Positions 63,088 to 64,000 of a stretch of DNA of 64,000 bases are shown piece by piece. The stretch comes from UMGS1766 sp963597355. GTDB taxonomy: Bacteria > Bacillota > Clostridia > Oscillospirales > Oscillospiraceae. The DNA is taken from the NCBI GenBank assembly GCA_963597355.1, contig CAVBPR010000006.1, forward strand, positions 1 to 64,000, read 5' to 3'. The notes below the pieces were generated by a model, which saw only the letters and a list, made by a program, of their open reading frames with translations, made no database searches and was not told the origin of the DNA. The position numbers and the translations under genes were made by a program. The stretch's first letter is position 1. Every line of letters starts with the position of its first letter.

Positions 63088-64000
63088 TCATGCCTGCTCC
63101 AAAGCCTCGCTGAGCTCTTCCCATTGCCCGTAAAGCGTATCCAACTGCAGCTGTGCAGCTTCTTTTTGGGCCACCAACTCCTGCAGTTTTTGATAATCGC
63201 AGGCATTTTCCTGCATCTGATTATCCCAAATCTCCATCTGTTCTTCCGCTTTTGCAATTTCTCGTTCTACAGACCGCAGCTGCTTTTCCAGATTTTTTGT
63301 TCCGCCGCTGGTTTTGGGTTTTGTCTGCTTTTGTTTTTCCGTCTTCGTTGTTTTCGGTTTTATAACGCTTTTCAGTTCCTCGTCCCGCACCTGTTTTGCC
63401 CGCAGTGCTTCATAATCTCCGCGGAAATCTGTCATCGCTCCGTTTTCCAATGTCCAAATACGGGTGGCAAACAAACTGATAAAATAGCGGTCATGGCTGA
63501 CAAACAGGAGCGTTCCGTCAAACCGTTCCACTGCTTCCTCGATCCACTCTCTGCTGGATACGTCCAGATGGTTTGTCGGCTCGTCCAGAATCAGCAGGTT
63601 AATGCTGTCCATCATCAGCATACACAGTTTCAGTCTGGACAACTCACCGCCTGATAACGTAGAAACGCTTTTCAGCACATCCTCTCCGCGGAACCGAAAT
63701 GCCGCCAATTGATCTCGCGCTTCCTGAGCGGAACAATCCTTTTCATAAATCAGCGTGTCGATTAGGTTGCGCTCCGGGTGGTCAAATTTCACAATCTGAG
63801 GCAGATATCCAACCTTAACCGTCGGGCCAAAGCGAACCATGCCCTGATCCGGCTTTTCCTCTTTTAAAAGAAGCTTCAAAAAAGTCGATTTTCCAGTTCC
63901 GTTATCCCCCAGCAGGGCAATGTGCTCTCCCCCTGTAACCTCCAGCTCCAAGTGAGAAAACAATGTCCGCCCGCCAAATCCTTTTGTCAGGTCTTCTACG
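63088..64000 (-). CDS. ABC-F ATPase, second nucleotide-binding domain (partial)
   Basis: The last 304 residues of a soluble ABC-F protein; the reading frame runs off the right edge in frame, so the 5' part is outside the window. Visible are Walker A LLGDNGTGKST, the signature TLSGGELSRLKLCML, Walker B NLLILDEPTNHLD and the H-loop LLFVSHDRYFIS, then a coiled-coil C-terminal domain after KPKTTKTEKQKQTKPKT. ABC-F proteins act on the ribosome (translation factor or antibiotic protection). The C-terminal extension is typical of Uup/YdiF-like members. Confidence 0.9.
   Translation of the reverse strand, partial: VEDLTKGFGGRTLFSHLELEVTGGEHIALLGDNGTGKSTFLKLLLKEEKPDQGMVRFGPTVKVGYLPQIVKFDHPERNLIDTLIYEKDCSAQEARDQLAAFRFRGEDVLKSVSTLSGGELSRLKLCMLMMDSINLLILDEPTNHLDVSSREWIEEAVERFDGTLLFVSHDRYFISLFATRIWTLENGAMTDFRGDYEALRAKQVRDEELKSVIKPKTTKTEKQKQTKPKTSGGTKNLEKQLRSVEREIAKAEEQMEIWDNQMQENACDYQKLQELVAQKEAAQLQLDTLYGQWEELSEALEQA

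Noticed and set aside
1..64000. CRISPR array, prophage or insertion sequence
   Set aside because: No regularly spaced repeats, integrase, transposase or phage structural genes were seen on either strand.

Overview
The window looks like chromosome from a low-to-mid GC, anaerobic, Gram-positive Firmicute. An order such as Oscillospirales (Ruminococcaceae/Oscillospiraceae-like gut bacteria) fits best. Supporting signs are an AddAB-type recombination nuclease, SbcCD, a valS T-box leader, an LTA-synthase-like protein, LytR-CpsA-Psr, cohesin-like and dockerin domains, a clostridial thioredoxin-reductase variant, strong AGGAGG ribosome sites and sigma-A type promoters. No phage, IS element, CRISPR array or rRNA was seen. 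Two tRNA-Ser genes are present. Species cannot be named from the sequence alone.

Layout. 0.2-9.7 kb: metA (+), then a minus-strand run of valS (T-box regulated), a VbhA-like small protein, a HAD phosphatase, sbcD and sbcC. 9.9-14.1 kb: three secreted or surface genes, comprising a cohesin-like/Ig-like/CxxC-repeat wall protein, a DUF5640-like membrane protein and a leucine-rich-repeat protein with a C-terminal dockerin. 14.2-17.2 kb: trx-trxB (reductase of ferredoxin-dependent appearance) and glnS. 17.2-23.9 kb: an accessory metabolic locus with a LysR regulator, a GntP-type permease, three SnoaL/NTF2-like proteins, a small unknown protein, and two convergent genes of the phloretin/diacetylphloroglucinol hydrolase family. 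24.0-27.1 kb: an LTA-synthase-like phosphoglycerol transferase and two tRNA-Ser genes. 27.2-33.4 kb: a second accessory locus, LysR plus SufS-type desulfurase on the minus strand, divergent from a fucose-isomerase-fold protein, a cysteine-containing small protein, a SufE-like protein and an MFS transporter.

33.5-64 kb is mostly housekeeping and on the minus strand: rpsB-tsf, addB-addA, an MMPL exporter operon with a divergent TetR and visible operators, glf plus an LCP ligase, an HAD phosphatase plus ftsK/spoIIIE, uppP, a three-gene operon (alpha/beta hydrolase, HxxxD acyltransferase, DUF6320-like membrane protein), and a tightly overlapping run of an ABC-F ATPase (cut by the window edge), a YdcF-like protein, prfA, a fused Sua5-CoaE protein and an M18 aminopeptidase.

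The strongest candidates for undescribed biology are the two accessory loci. The first combines C-C-bond hydrolase homologues with three SnoaL-like proteins and a permease, and so suggests breakdown of an imported plant-type (polyphenol-like) compound. The second couples a SufS/SufE sulfur relay to an isomerase-fold protein and an importer. Both carry dyad operators of LysR or LacI type near their promoters. Substrates are inferences only.
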